64,000 nucleotides of DNA, taken from Anaeromyces robustus (Eukaryota > Neocallimastigomycota > Neocallimastigomycetes > Neocallimastigales > Neocallimastigaceae). Positions 51,919 to 64,000 of the stretch are shown here, one piece after another. The position numbers were made by a program, and so were the translations under genes. The number at the start of each line of letters is the position of its first letter. Position 1 is the first letter of the stretch. The notes under the pieces are model-generated. The model ran no database searches. It had not been told where the DNA came from and worked only from the letters and a program-made list of their open reading frames with translations. Where the stretch lies: assembly GCA_002104895.1 (NCBI GenBank), contig MCFG01000172.1, positions 72,030-136,029 on the forward strand. Reading direction: 5' to 3'.

Positions 51919-52086
51919 TTAATCAATCATTATAATATTATTTTAATTATGAATAATGATTATATTTGTATAATATATATATAGGTGGAAACAAGAAGTA
52001 TTATGGAATTCTTATCAAAATTTTTACGAATAAGAAATTTAAAATTAGAAAGCATGTCTAATCTTTATGAAATATCAACAAAATAA
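50320..52086 (+). CDS. Acyl-protein-thioesterase/carboxylesterase-like alpha/beta hydrolase (Abhydrolase_2)
   Basis: Five exons, 50320-50467, 50777-50920, 51126-51472, 51679-51759 and 51985-52086, give 822 nt (273 aa). The fold markers are LVLFHGLGDNPANF (oxyanion loop), the nucleophile elbow GFSQGG with Ser141, Asp202 in TQGTSDETI and His234 in GKGHTM, a complete Ser-Asp-His triad. The GFSQGG box and HGLGDN loop place it in the phospholipase/carboxylesterase family that includes acyl-protein thioesterases. The substrate could be palmitoyl-cysteine proteins, lysophospholipids or small esters; sequence does not decide. No signal peptide, so cytosolic. It is about 40-50 residues longer than typical APT1, mostly from extra residues at both ends. 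It lies 0.9 kb upstream of the lectin gene on the same strand. ATT/ATA microsatellites fill introns 1, 3 and 4. Confidence 0.9.
51851..51918. repeat. (TTA)n microsatellite in the hydrolase's last intron
   Basis: More than 20 ATT units without interruption. Confidence 0.97.
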
Positions 52087-52538
52087 TTTGATTCATTTAT
52101 ATATATTATGAGATTATTATTCAATATATTTTCAATAATTATACATCTATTCTTATTTTTATATAATTAAATTATTCTTTTATATATATATATACTTTAA
52201 TTTCTTATTTGTATTTTTATTTTTTTATTTCTTTTCTTTATTTATTTATACCCATAAAAATATAATATAAGACAATACAATAAAATAAAATTAAATAATA
52301 TATAAAAAGAAAAATTCAATAAAATTAATAATATATGTATTTATAATTAACATTATTTTCTTCCATTCTTTTTAATATCTTGTATTATTTCTTTTTTTTA
52401 ATTCACTTATTTATAGTGTAGGTTTTTTTAACTTTTATAAATAGAATATTTTTAATACTTTTTCATTTTGTAAAAATCATTGAAAAAAAAAATAGTAAAT
52501 GAGTTATTATAAAATTTTATATAAAAAATAAATAATGA

Positions 52539-52595
<57 letters not shown>

Positions 52596-52959
52596 ATCTG
52601 CACATATATATATATATATATATATTTTTTTTTTTTCTATTTTATTTTTTATTGTTTTAATTAATTTTTTTTTTTTTTAATTAAAATTTTATTTTTTTTT
52701 TTTAAAACTTTAATTACTATATTAATGCATATTTATTAATTATTAGTACATGACAGTATTAAAATTAAATCAATAATAATTAAAAAAAAAAATAATTTTT
52801 TTTTTCTAATTATAGATTTTAAAAAAAAAAGTTTTGTAGTTCCTCTTTACTTTTTTTTTTTTCTTTTCTATTTTTTTAATATTAAGTAGTAATAGAATAA
52901 AGAAAGAGAAAAAAATTATCCTATATATATAACATATATCTATATATATATCAACAAGA
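52087..52959. other. Intergenic region with a 53-A homopolymer
   Basis: Between the hydrolase and lectin genes. An uninterrupted poly(A) run spans about 52541-52593, followed by a (TA)n stretch and T-rich tracts up to the lectin ATG. Confidence 0.75.
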
Positions 52960-53747
52960 ATGATTTTTTCAAAATTTACTTCTAGTATTGGGATATTATT
53001 ATCCTTATTAATATCCAAAAATGTTGTAGCTGTTCCAGATGAAAATATAATGTATTATGATATCAAAAATTTGAGCTTACAACCACCATATCTAAGTAAC
53101 TTTTTTTATTATTATTATAATTTTCAATTTTCATTTTCTTTATATCTCTTTATTTGTTTATTTTTTTTTAAAAAAATTATATATAATACTCAAATTTTAA
53201 ATTTTATATACATGTATCATATTATCTTATGATTAAAAATTATTTACTTTTTTAAACTAACATATTTTATTAACATGTTTATTTAATTTTTATTTACTTT
53301 TATATTTTTTATATTTTGTTTATATATTATTTATATAAAAATAATATCTAAGTTGAAGGTTTAAGAAATGTGTAAAATATCATGAATAAATAAAATTATT
53401 ATTTTAATAATTATTGTATTTTATTATTATTGTATATACATAGTAAAAATTTATATATTAATATTAAAAATGGAATTGAATTATGAAAGATAAGAAAAGT
53501 GATTATAAATAAAAGAGGGCATTAAAAACAAATCAATGATTCAAAAAAAAAAGAAACATATATAAATGAAAAAATTAATATATATACATATAAATAAAAT
53601 ATTAATATCTATAAATATTTATAAATATTTATGATGAGAATAATAATATATATATATTATATAATTTATGCTTAAAAACACGTTTAAATAATAATTCAAA
53701 AATAACATAAATAATATATAAACACCATATTTTCACTCCTTTTTTAA

Positions 53748-53778
<31 letters not shown>

Positions 53779-54872
53779 CTTTTGCATAGAAAATATCTGA
53801 ATAAAATTATATAAATAAATATATAAACATTTATTTTTTTTTTCACATATTTCTATATTTCTACATATATAATATATATATTAATATATCATATAAATAT
53901 TTATTTAAATATTAATTTTAAAAAAAAAATTTAATAATAATAATAAAATAAAAGAGATTGGAGTTTTGGTAATGCTACAATTATGGAAATTAATAATTAT
54001 ATTAGATTAACACCAAGTTTACCATCAAAACAAGGATGGTTATGGTCAAAAGTTCCTTTAATTTCTAATAATTGGGAAATTGAATTTGAATATAAAGTAA
54101 ATATTAAATTAAAAAATAAAAATAAAAGATATAATAATCAATATTGTACATATATTTCTTATTACTTATATATATTTCAAAATTATTTCAATAAATATAT
54201 ATATGAAATATATGAATTAATATATAATGAAAAACAATATTTAATTCCCATTATATCTATATAAATATATATATAAAATAATATAAAAAATAAAAAGATT
54301 CATAGTAAAGGAAATAATAATGGAGATGGTTTTGCCTTTTTTTATACTTCTGAAAGAGCTACTGAAGGTGACGCTTTCGGAAATATTCAAAATTTCAAAG
54401 GATTGGGTATATTTTTTGGTAAGTTTCTTTCTTCCTTTTACTATATATAATAAAATAAAATAAAAAAAAAATTAAAATTAAAATATAATATTATCAATAA
54501 AATAAATAAATAATAATAATAATAATAATAATAATAATTCCTTTATTATTATTATTTAGTTAATATACCAATATTTAAATTATTTAATTTTTATTAAATT
54601 TTATTGTTATTATTATATAATACATATCTATAGATACCTTTGCTAACAGTAAACATGGTGTACAGTATCATTTAAATTATATATTATAACAATTAATATT
54701 TTCTTTATGAATTATATTAACCAGTAATCAAAAAAATAAAAAAAGAAAAGAAAAAAAAAAAAGAAAAAAAATAAAAAATAATGAAATGCTTATATAAATA
54801 TAATTAATATAAAATCAATTTATTTTTGTTTTTTACAACATTTATATTGTTTCTATAAATTATTTATATTTA

Positions 54873-54903
<31 letters not shown>

Positions 54904-55934
54904 GTATTCATTCCCAAGAATTTCAGCTATGATTGGTGATGGAAATTTAATGGTACCTAAAATTTATAATATTCTTTTTCAAAATAATCGTTATATATTA
55001 AAGATATAAGACTATGATCTAATACATATATATATATTTACTTTATATAGTATAATTTTGAAAATGATGGAGAAGATTCTGTTATTGAAGCTTGTTCAAT
55101 GAAAATTGTAATATATATTATTATATGAATTAATATTACTATATATTTATTTTTATTTAATTTTTAATTTAATATATATATACATATTTTTTTTATTTAT
55201 GTAAACCATATATTTTAAATAAAAAAGAGAGATCAAAATTATCCTACTAAAGTTAAAATTGTCTATATTAAAAATACTTCTTTAGATGTAAGTATATATT
55301 ACTTTTATATATACATAATTTTTTCTATTTTTCTTTTTTTTTTTTTTTTCTTTTAATATAATCATTTATATTTATATCAATCTATCTATATATATATATA
55401 GGTCAGTCTTACAAATGATGAATATCAAGAGTATACCCATTGTTTAACTATTAATAAAGCAAGTTTACCAAAATCAGGTTATCTTGGATTTACAGCCAGT
55501 ACAGGTGAAGCAACAGATAATCATGATATTATTTCAATTTCAACTAAAGGTATTCTTGATGTAAGTAATTAAAAATTATACACTATTTAAATAATAAATA
55601 TTAACTTATAAAAAAATATATATTATATATCTTTATTAATATATATATATATATTTATTTATTTAACCATTTTATGTTTTCTATTTTTCTATTTACTTAA
55701 TTATTTAAAAATATTATATATAATTAGAAATTTGTTGGAAAAACAGGTCAACGTAAAATTTATAAATCAAATCAAGGTATTATAAGTGAAGAAGAAGATA
55801 AGAATAGAAGTAATATTAAAACTTCATTACTTGTTATTGGTTTTCTTTTAGTCATTTGTGGTTTTGTTATTTATTTATTAAAAGGTAGTAATTATAATTT
55901 CGGTACAAGTCGCAAACATAGACACTATTATTAA
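52960..55934 (+). CDS. L-type lectin cargo receptor (ERGIC-53/VIP36/Emp47-like)
   Basis: Early-secretory-pathway lectin that binds high-mannose glycoproteins for ER-Golgi transport. Nine exons, 52960-53095, 53957-54096, 54298-54418, 54634-54659, 54905-54952, 55051-55107, 55228-55287, 55402-55560 and 55728-55934, give 954 nt (317 aa). A signal peptide (about residues 1-24) is followed by NWSFGNATIME, IRLTPSLPSKQGWLWSKVPL, GDGFAFFYT, GLGIFFDTFANSKHG (ligand/calcium-binding Asp and Asn), FPRISAMIGDG, a Cys pair (EACSMKI and YTHCLTI) and SGYLGFTASTGEATDNHDI (conserved Gly and His loop). One transmembrane helix, TSLLVIGFLLVICGFVIYLL, ends in a short basic cytosolic tail finishing RKHRHYY. The tail is shorter than in ERGIC-53 and the coiled-coil stalk is absent, so it is closer to VIP36. 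Donor GTACAG at 54660 is chosen over the GTATCA four bases later because only it keeps frame. Confidence 0.93.
54634..54659 (+). other. 26-nt microexon of the lectin gene
   Basis: Encodes the centre of FFDTFANSKHG, including the sugar/calcium-binding Asp-Asn region. Bounded by a CTATAG acceptor and GTACAG donor. Confidence 0.8.
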
Positions 55935-55954
55935 TAATATAAAAGTAAAAAATG

Positions 55955-55986
<32 letters not shown>

Positions 55987-56326
55987 TATATTTAAAAAAA
56001 AAAAAAAAATTCAAATTTCTTCTCAATTATAAATTATTATTTTTTATTAGTGTATGTATATATAAATAAAAAAAAAAAATTAGAACAATTTAAAAATAGT
56101 AAATAATAACATAGCAAATTAATTCTTTTAGAAAAAATATATATTATATATATAAAAAAAAAAAAATTTAATCATTATTAATATCATAATAAAATTATAT
56201 TGAATGTTAGTTACTCAATTAATAATAATTAAATAATATATGCATTTTATATTAGAGAATAACACACATTAAGAAATGAATAACATTTTTTTTTTAAATT
56301 TTTTAATTTATTTTTATTTTTTATTA

Positions 56327-56357
<31 letters not shown>

Positions 56358-57086
56358 TTTATTTTGAAAAAAAAAAATTTTTTTTTTATTTTTAATGATT
56401 ATGTTGCTTATAAAAAAATATTTAAAGAAAAAAAAAAAAACTGAATTTATTGAATTTTTTAATACTACTTGTTTAGTTTAATTGTAATTGCACTTTTTTA
56501 TTTTTAATTTTTTATATTTTTCTTTTATTTTTCATGTTTTGTTTTGTTTTTATTTTTATAACTAATTGACTATAATTTTTTATTTATTCATTGAAACTTT
56601 ATAATATTATATTAGTCTTAAAACTTAATAAATTTATTGTTTTCTTTTTTTTTTTTTTTTTTTTTTTTTTTGTTTGGTTTGTTTGTTTTTTTGTTTGTTT
56701 TTTTGTTTTTTGTTTTTTTTTTTTGTTTTTTGTTTTTTTTTTTTTGTTTTTTGTTTTTTGTTTTTTTGTTTTTTGTTTTTGTTTTTTTTTGTTTTTTTTC
56801 TTTTTTTTTTTTTTATTTTTATTTTTTTTTATTTTTTATTATTTTTCTTTTTCTTTATTTTAATTTTTATTTTTATTTATAATATATAAAAAAAATAATT
56901 ATTATTTATTAAGATAAAAAAACGTATTAAAAAAAAAACTTTAAGAATAGATATATGTTAGGAGGAAAAAAAAAAGAAAGAAAAATTAATTTTTACTTTT
57001 TTTTTTTTCTTTTCCTTTTTCATATATATGTATTAGATAATATTATTAAAAAGTTATATCGTTATTTTATTTAATTTATTTTTTTT
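55935..57086. other. Convergent intergenic region with G-interrupted poly(T)
   Basis: Between the lectin and RhoGEF stop codons. At 56641-56814 lies a T tract broken only by G singlets and doublets (TTTTTTG repeats), which produces overlapping Phe/Cys/Val ORF shadows in all three frames. The rest is A/T runs. Confidence 0.8.
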
Positions 57087-60000
57087 TTATGGCATACGCT
57101 TTCTAGAAAGAAGAATTCTTGATATAAGATGCATATCATTACCAGAAATAATATATACAGCATCACCAGTATAACTTGTAAATAATCTTATATCATATCC
57201 ATAAATAATTTGTTTAACAGAATCTGTATCATTTTCATCCCATACTTCAATATAATTATTACTAATGGCAAGAATATATGGTGATATATAAGCAAATGAA
57301 TTAGCTGAATTCATCCAGAAATATCTAATATTACCTCTTGATGGATTACCATTCTTATCAAGGAAGAATCCTACCTTATTGTAACAAACAAGGAAATCAC
57401 CCTTTATAGTTTTAATTAATTTAACAGGGTTATATTCTTCTTTAATAATCCATTCATAAGCAGGATCATGAGTATCAAATAAACTTTGAGTTGTTAATGT
57501 ATTTATATTGACAACTTCAAAACCTTTAGTACAACCAACACATAAAGCACGTTTTAAGAATTGTATTGACTTAGCTTCAGCTGGGATATAGAATTGCTAT
57601 ATTATATGAATTATGAATATAAATAAGAAAGAAAAAGTAAAAGAAAAAAAATTTTAATATTATTTAATAATTTTTTTTTTTTTTTTTTTGTTAAGTATTT
57701 AATTAAAAATATTATAATTTATATATTTTAAATAATAAAATACCTTATGTGGAATTAAAACATCAATGGTTGAAACTTTTTTATTAATAGTTTTGGCTGA
57801 TATAGCATCAATTAATGGTTTATTTGGCTCATAAGATCTTACTGTAGAATTGGTATTGGCAGTTTTAACTGCACACAATAAGTGATGACCATCACAAAAA
57901 CCAATTTTCATAAATGATATACCAGAACAAAGCTTTCTAGGTTTTTTAAAGTTACCAACAAGATCACCCTTTAATAAAGCATCAATACTATATGGAATAA
58001 CTTCTTTATCTATATATATACAATTAAATTTTTAATATAAATAAAACAAATGAATTAATATATATATATATCAATATATCAATATAAATTGATATATAAT
58101 TTTTTGTTTATATATATAAAATTAAAAATAAAGATATTATATTATTAAAATTAAAATTAAAATTAAAAAAAAAAAAATCATTTTATAATATCTTTAACTT
58201 ACCAATTAAAACAAACAATAAACCAGCATCCGGCATAATATCAATATTTGTAATTCTTTGTAATGGTAAAATCATAGTTAATGTATTACCTACATTGGTA
58301 TAAAGTCCATTTTCATTAGCAAAAATCATAATATCATCTTTAACTACTACAGCAGAATTTATTTTTAAATGACAACTATATATATTAAACATCTCTATAC
58401 AATATCTTTGTGCTTGACCAAGTCTTTCTTCAATAGCTTCTATCCATGATTTTTGTTCTGAATAAACTTTTGTCATAAAAGTATACATTTTATAACCCAT
58501 ATGAACAACTGTAAATGAATATCTTTTTTCATTAAATGGTAAATCTTTATTATTTATTTCATCTTGTTTTTCATTATTTATTAATTTTAATAATTGGATC
58601 GGTATTGGTTTTCTTATAATTTCAATAGTATTAACTTTTTTACGTGTAATAACAAAGGCATTATCTAAAAATACAACATCAACTTCTTGTGGTGTTGTAC
58701 CTTCTCTCTTTAATAATAATGTACCTTCTCTTATAAATCTACGTTGTGAACTAGTTAATTTAAGAATTAAAATATCTTCAATTTTATCCATAGTAGTTTG
58801 ATCTAATGATTTACCCCATTGATCTAATTTTATTTTATTAGTTGTTCTACCAGCCTTTTCATTAACTTGTTTTAATATATTTTGTATTATTTCCATGGTT
58901 TTATTTAATGTAATTTGATCAGGATGACCTTCCTTGGTATGTTTAAGAATATCTTTAATAAGAATTGGATATCTACCTAATCTAGTAGTTGGACGAGCTA
59001 AGAAACTTTCTAATGGTAATCTTCTAAATTCTTTTTGAGATTGCATTTGCTTTAAATATGCTTCTAAAGAACTATTAGTACTTCTATGATATTGTAAAAC
59101 TTCTTTTGCTAATGGTTGTATTTCACCATATCTAATATAACAAGTAAAGTTTTTAACAAATTCTAAAGTTATATCACCTAATCTATCAACAACTGAATTT
59201 TTTTGTTGTAAATTTTGTAACATTTGTGAAAATGGTGCATTACAACTTAAAATTTCTTCAATATTACTAAATACAATATTTACAAATCTAATATCAATCT
59301 TTGGAACAGCACCTTCAATTAATGGTCTTCTTATAAGCTTTTTTATAAAAAATAAAAATAAATAAAAAAAAATAAAAAAAAAAATTTTTAAAAAATTACA
59401 TTAATACATAGAAATATAAAATATCATATATAAATAATTATTTATTAATATATAAAAATAATAAAATATCATATATAAATAATAATTATTTATTAATATA
59501 TATAAATAATAAATAAAAAAAATAAAAAAGTATTTTCTAAATTTACCTTTGTTACAGAAATAAGATCATCTACATATTCTTTTTCAGATTGAATGAATTC
59601 ATATATAACCTCTTGTCTTTTTCTTTCATGATCATCAACCTTTGCTAAAATATTTTTATCAACAGTAGTGGACCATGCATTATCATCAACAGCATCTGAA
59701 TGATCTGTTTTAGATTCCTTTCCAGATCCAGATTTCAATATAAAAGCCTTTCTTCTTGGACATGAATAAGAATAACATGGAGAATCCTTTGAACATGTAG
59801 GTGAATAACAAGAAGAAATAGCAACAAAAACACCCTTTGGTAATTCCACCTTAGAATTGATGAAAACGGAATCATGAGTATGCTTACTACTATTATTATT
59901 ATTATTATTATACATGCTATTTTCTTCAATATAATCTCCAATAATAACACTAAGATCTAATCTAGACTCACGATTATAAGGCATAGAAGTACGACAAGTC

Positions 60001-61877
60001 ATTTGATAAATATAATCTGATGAATCTAAAAATTCATCTGTATATAAAATATCATGGAAAAATTTTTCAGATGCTAATGAACGACAGATAGCAAGTGCCA
60101 ATTTTCTATTTTTAGTACCAATAATTGAAGCAACAGTAGTAACTGCATCAGCCCCTGTGAAACAATCAGTATATTCAATAGATTCTTTTTCTAATTTTAC
60201 TAAAGTTATAGTATTCATAAATTCTTGAGCAATTTCAGATAAAAGAGCAGAATGTTCAATTATTCCTGGTTCTATTTCTGTATCACTGTCATTATTTTTA
60301 TCATTATTTGATGATTCAGTATTTTCATTATTGGAAGAATTAAGTGAAGTGGTTGAATCTTTTGCAACAGATTCATTATTTTGATTATCTGTAGCTGTTG
60401 TTGTAGAAGATTTTGGATGTATAGAAGCTTTTGTTCTTGTAGGGATAACAATTGGTGATGGTTCTTCAATAACAGGTTGTGTTACTAATTCAGTAGAATA
60501 ATTACTTTGGAATGTTTCATTGATAAGGGATTCATCATTAAAGGCTCCACTCTTTAACATTTCTTCAATAGTATCTAAACTTTGAATACCATTATATTCC
60601 ATAACTTCACCAGTACTGGTCATAACAGAGAAATTAGAATAAATTGATTGAGTCTTATAATTTCCTCTTCTAGGTGGAATAACAACTTCCTTTTTAGGTT
60701 CCATCATAGGTGATGAAGTACCAATGTTTGGAGATCCTTGAGTAATCATACTTTCATTAACAGCTGATAAATTTGGTGAATAAGTTGTATATGATTGTAA
60801 TTTTGGAGATTCAACAGGGGAATCATATTCTGATTCTTCGTAACCCAATACAGGTGTAGAAACATTAAGAGCAGGAGAATTACTACCTAATTGTTTAGAA
60901 ATAGCATTATCTTCTGATTTTGTTTGACGAGAATTTATTTGATAATTATACACTGGAGTAGTATTTCCACTACTATTACTTCTGCCTTTGGCATTATTTT
61001 TCATATTATTAACCATAACTGAGGTATAACTTTGACTACGTACATGATTATAAACAGGTGATGTTTCCGGTACTGGTACAGAAGGTGATCTATTTCTATT
61101 ATTAGAAGAAAGGTCATTAATACTCGTTGGAGGAATATTTGCAATTTTATTAAGTCCTGTATATGAACCTTTTCCTCTTAAAGGTATAACAGGTTCGTCG
61201 ATTTTTGTGGTATCATCTGTAAATAAAGATGAAATAGAATTCTTTGGAGCATGACCTTTATGAAATTGATTTTGATTTTGATTCTGATAATTATGATTGT
61301 AATTACTATTCTGGTTATAATAAGATGTTTCTTGAGAAATTGTATTATTTCTAGGAATAATGTTTGGTGAATTGGTATCATTAACAAATGTTTTTATTGA
61401 TGAAACAGAAGAATTTGGAGAATGTCTATATGATGAAGATGAATTTTGATATCTGGAAATATCTCTTGTTGGTATAACAGGATAATAACCTGGTGCATTA
61501 TTAGGACTAGATGAATATTGTATACCTCTAGTATTACGAGATACAGTTTGCCTTGGACCTAAACTTGGTGAAGCTGAACGATAACTGCTTTGTGTATTTT
61601 GACGATTAACAGTACCATAATTCATATTTACACTACTAGTTGACATATACGACAATCTTGATTGTGGTGGTGGTGCTTGATAAGATTGTCTCATTTGTAT
61701 ATTATTTGGTGGATGTCTTTGAAATGGCATTACATTTGGACTACTATTATAATTATAATTATTACCATAATTTGGAAGTGGTGGTTGATTGTGATTGACT
61801 CTTGGTTGAGGTCTTGACCTTCCCAAAGTTTCATACCTTGGTGGAATAACGATTCCATTATCCTTCTGATTACTCAT
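57087..61877 (-). CDS. Rho guanine nucleotide exchange factor, Rom1/Rom2-like (DEP-DH-PH-CNH)
   Basis: Activates Rho1-type GTPases controlling cell-wall synthesis and actin polarity. Four exons, 61877-59547, 59337-58203, 58009-57744 and 57596-57087, give 4242 nt (1413 aa). The N-terminal about 540 residues are disordered, rich in Ser/Asn/Pro/Gln, with a recurring short motif of the type VIPxR or IPPR (VIPPRYET, VIPTRDI, VIPLRGKG, VIPPRRGN, VIPTRTK). Then come a DEP domain (about 545-630, EYTDCFTGADAVTTVASI), the DH domain (from about 750: EVIYEFIQSEKEYVDDL, RRPLIEGAVPKIDIRFV, LARPTTRLGRYPILIKDIL), a PH domain (RRFIREGTLLLKREG, then SFTVVHMGYKMYTF...KSWIEAIEER), and a C-terminal CNH/citron domain (FCDGHHLLCAVK, CVGCTKGFEVVNI, FLVCYNKVGFFLDKNG, VKQIIYGYDIRLF). 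This order is the fungal Rom2/Rgf layout, and all domains appear intact. The ATG at 61877 is followed immediately by the first VIPPR motif. Confidence 0.96.
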
Positions 61878-61921
61878 TTCTTTTTTTTTTTTTTTATTTC
61901 GTATTCATGTAATATATATAT

Positions 61922-61953
<32 letters not shown>

Positions 61954-63422
61954 TAAATTAATTTTTATAAAAATTTATTACAAAAACAAAGAATATTGAT
62001 TTGTTTAGAAATTTTTTAAATTTTGTTTATAGAAATTTATCAAAAAAAAAATTGTTTAATTATTTATTCAACTTAATATTTTATATTGATATTCTATATA
62101 TATAATATATTTATATATTTATATATAATTCTAAAATTAAAATAAATTATAATATTTATATATATCAAATATAACTTACTTTCTTTTATATTTAACTGTT
62201 TATTCTCTCTTTAATTTATATGATATAAAAAAATAATTAAATTTTAATTATTTATTATTTTATTTTGTTTCTATTGACAAAAGAGAATATTTTTTAATTG
62301 CAATTGGTTTGTAATTATTTATTTATTTACTTATAATAAAAAAATCTATATTATTCATAAATTTTAACTTAAAAAAAAATCTATATATTGTTAAAAAATT
62401 GAATAATAAAAATTTATTTTTTAATCGATTAAAAATTATTAAAGTGTTTTTTCTTAATTTCTTTTATATATTTATTAATATTATTTAGTTCAAACTTTTA
62501 TACTAATTTTAATAAAAACTTGTATTATATTTAAAAGTTTTTTTGTTTGTTCAATTAAATAATTAATTATATTAATGAATTTATAAATTTATAATAAACT
62601 TTTAACAATATCTCTACAGTCTTCATTAAAATTTCTTCTATTATAATTATTATTACGATGTTTTTTTTTCTCTTTTTTCTTGTTTTTTGAAAAATTATTG
62701 TTTATATACCAATATCTTTTAATTTAATTATTCATTAGAATATCTATATCTTCATTATAATAAATAATTAATTAAAAAAAAATTGTATTTCTTTTTTTCT
62801 TTTACAATTGAATATTATTTAAAAGGTCTGTTTTGTTTTTTGCTTTTTGTTTAATTTGGACTTTCTAAATTTATTTTTTAATTATTTTTAATTTCTTTTT
62901 GCTCTTTTTTTCCAGTAGATAGTTTCCAGTAGATTTTTTTCAATATTTATTTATATTTATAATTTTTCTATTATGTATTTATTTAATTATTTATTATTTA
63001 TTATTTATTATTTATTTATAAAAGATTTACAGATAGATTGTTATTGAAATGTACATAATTTTCACATATCATTTACATTCAACGATATTATTTATTTATT
63101 AATATTTTCCTTCTGGCAACGTTATTATTATTTATATAAAAAGAAAATTGAAAAAAAAAATATTAAAATTTATAATTTTAGAATTAAAAGCAAAAGTATT
63201 GAATACAGATTAATAAATAAATAATAACAATATAAAAAAAAAGCATAAAGAATTAAAAAATCAATTATCGAGAAATAAAAATGAATAAAAAAATTTTTTT
63301 TTAAATATAATTATTAATTAACTATAAATAAATAAATAAAAAATATTTTTAATATATTAATTTATAATAATATACTAATATATATATTATAATTAAATAT
63401 TTATTTACTTTTTTATTTATTT

Positions 63423-63477
<55 letters not shown>

Positions 63478-64000
63478 TTTTTTATTATTTATTTTTTTAT
63501 TTATTTTTATTTATTTATTTATTTATTTAATATATATATTAATTCATTATAAATAAATTTCTTTTGTTTTCTTAGTATTTCTTATTTTCAATATATTAAA
63601 TGATTTAGAGTATACTAAAAGAATTTAATAAAAAAAATATTTAATAAAATTTTATTTATGATATTTATATTTATGATATATTTTCTATATATTACACATA
63701 TTATTGATGAAAAATTATATTAGTATTTAAGATTAACAACCATAATAATATTTTACTACAATTATATATTATAGTTTTTTTTTTTTATTACAAAAAAAAT
63801 ATTATTAATAATAAATTATATATAATATATTATGAATTTTTATATATTATATATAACATATCACATATATAATACAATATATTTTATTATATTAAATCTA
63901 TTAAATTTAATATATAATATGTATTATTGAGTTTATTTTTATTGTTTTATAAAATATATATTTTTAATATAAAAATTAATTAATATAATAGATTTAGAAT
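61878..64000. other. Upstream region of the RhoGEF gene, AT-rich
   Basis: Poly(T) directly before the ATG and TTTA repeats near 61924-61955, then A/T-rich sequence. (ATTT)n occurs at 63428-63480 with related runs to 63530. No ORF or RNA gene is seen up to the window end. Confidence 0.65.
63428..63480. repeat. (ATTT)n microsatellite
   Basis: About 13 tetranucleotide units, followed by an imperfect continuation to about 63530. Confidence 0.97.

Noticed and set aside
53096-53956. Extra exon in lectin intron 1
   Set aside because: An acceptor at 53955-53956 (AG before ATTGG) restores frame directly, giving YLNWSFGNAT; no additional exon is needed.
54660-54668. Donor GTATCA at 54665 for the lectin microexon
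   Set aside because: It leaves a phase that runs into a stop in the next exon; GTACAG at 54660 keeps frame.
56591-56889. Overlapping Phe/Cys/Val ORFs in three frames
   Set aside because: They are translations of the T/G homopolymer tract; being open in all frames marks low complexity, not coding.

Overview
The window is nuclear DNA of a eukaryote with extremely AT-rich sequence: long A/T homopolymers, many short AT-rich introns with GTAAGT/GTATGT/GTAAAT-type donors and AAG/TAG acceptors, and large gene-free stretches of simple repeats. The gene content is fungal: a Rom1/2-type DEP-DH-PH-CNH RhoGEF, a DUF1746 (Dsc4-like) membrane protein, RRP45, TAF2 and an ERGIC-53/VIP36-type lectin. This combination, with a probably bacterial-type intronless methyltransferase, suggests an anaerobic gut fungus (Neocallimastigomycota). 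That assignment is an inference; no marker gene in the window proves it.

Layout. 1-~8100 (minus): TFIID subunit TAF2, open at its C-terminus, with three tandem bromodomains. 8.1-11.0 kb: gene desert. 11015-15553 (minus): type II membrane M1 zinc aminopeptidase, 9 exons including a 12-nt microexon. 16759-17990 (minus): small E2 ubiquitin-conjugating-like protein with Tyr in place of the catalytic Cys. 19564-21549 (plus): DUF1746/Dsc4-like protein with a 24-Asp run. About 22.06-22.4 kb: fossil of a LINE-type reverse transcriptase. 22921-24847 (plus): exosome subunit RRP45. 26000-30096 (minus): Msp1/ATAD1-like AAA ATPase with an organelle presequence, converging on RRP45. 30.1-33.3 kb: desert. 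33300-34010 (minus): single-exon SAM methyltransferase. 34440-34625: tetranucleotide satellite. 34647-35204: complete tRNA-derived SINE-like retroposon with 13-bp target-site duplications and a poly(A) tail. 35.2-44.5 kb: desert holding a 60-bp minisatellite at two inverted loci and a perfect 20-bp hairpin. 44557-45786 (plus): seven-TM protein of unknown family. 45.8-50.3 kb: desert. 50320-52086 (plus): acyl-protein-thioesterase-like alpha/beta hydrolase. 52960-55934 (plus): L-type lectin cargo receptor. 57087-61877 (minus): RhoGEF. 61.9-64 kb: desert.

The genes are unrelated housekeeping genes (transcription, RNA decay, protein quality control, secretory traffic, Rho/cell-wall signalling) and do not form a cluster. 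Exon models were built by hand from splice signals and reading-frame continuity; where all exons were found the summed length is a whole number of codons. The strongest candidates for something undescribed are the SINE-like element, the cysteine-less E2, the triple-bromodomain TAF2 and the orphan seven-TM protein.
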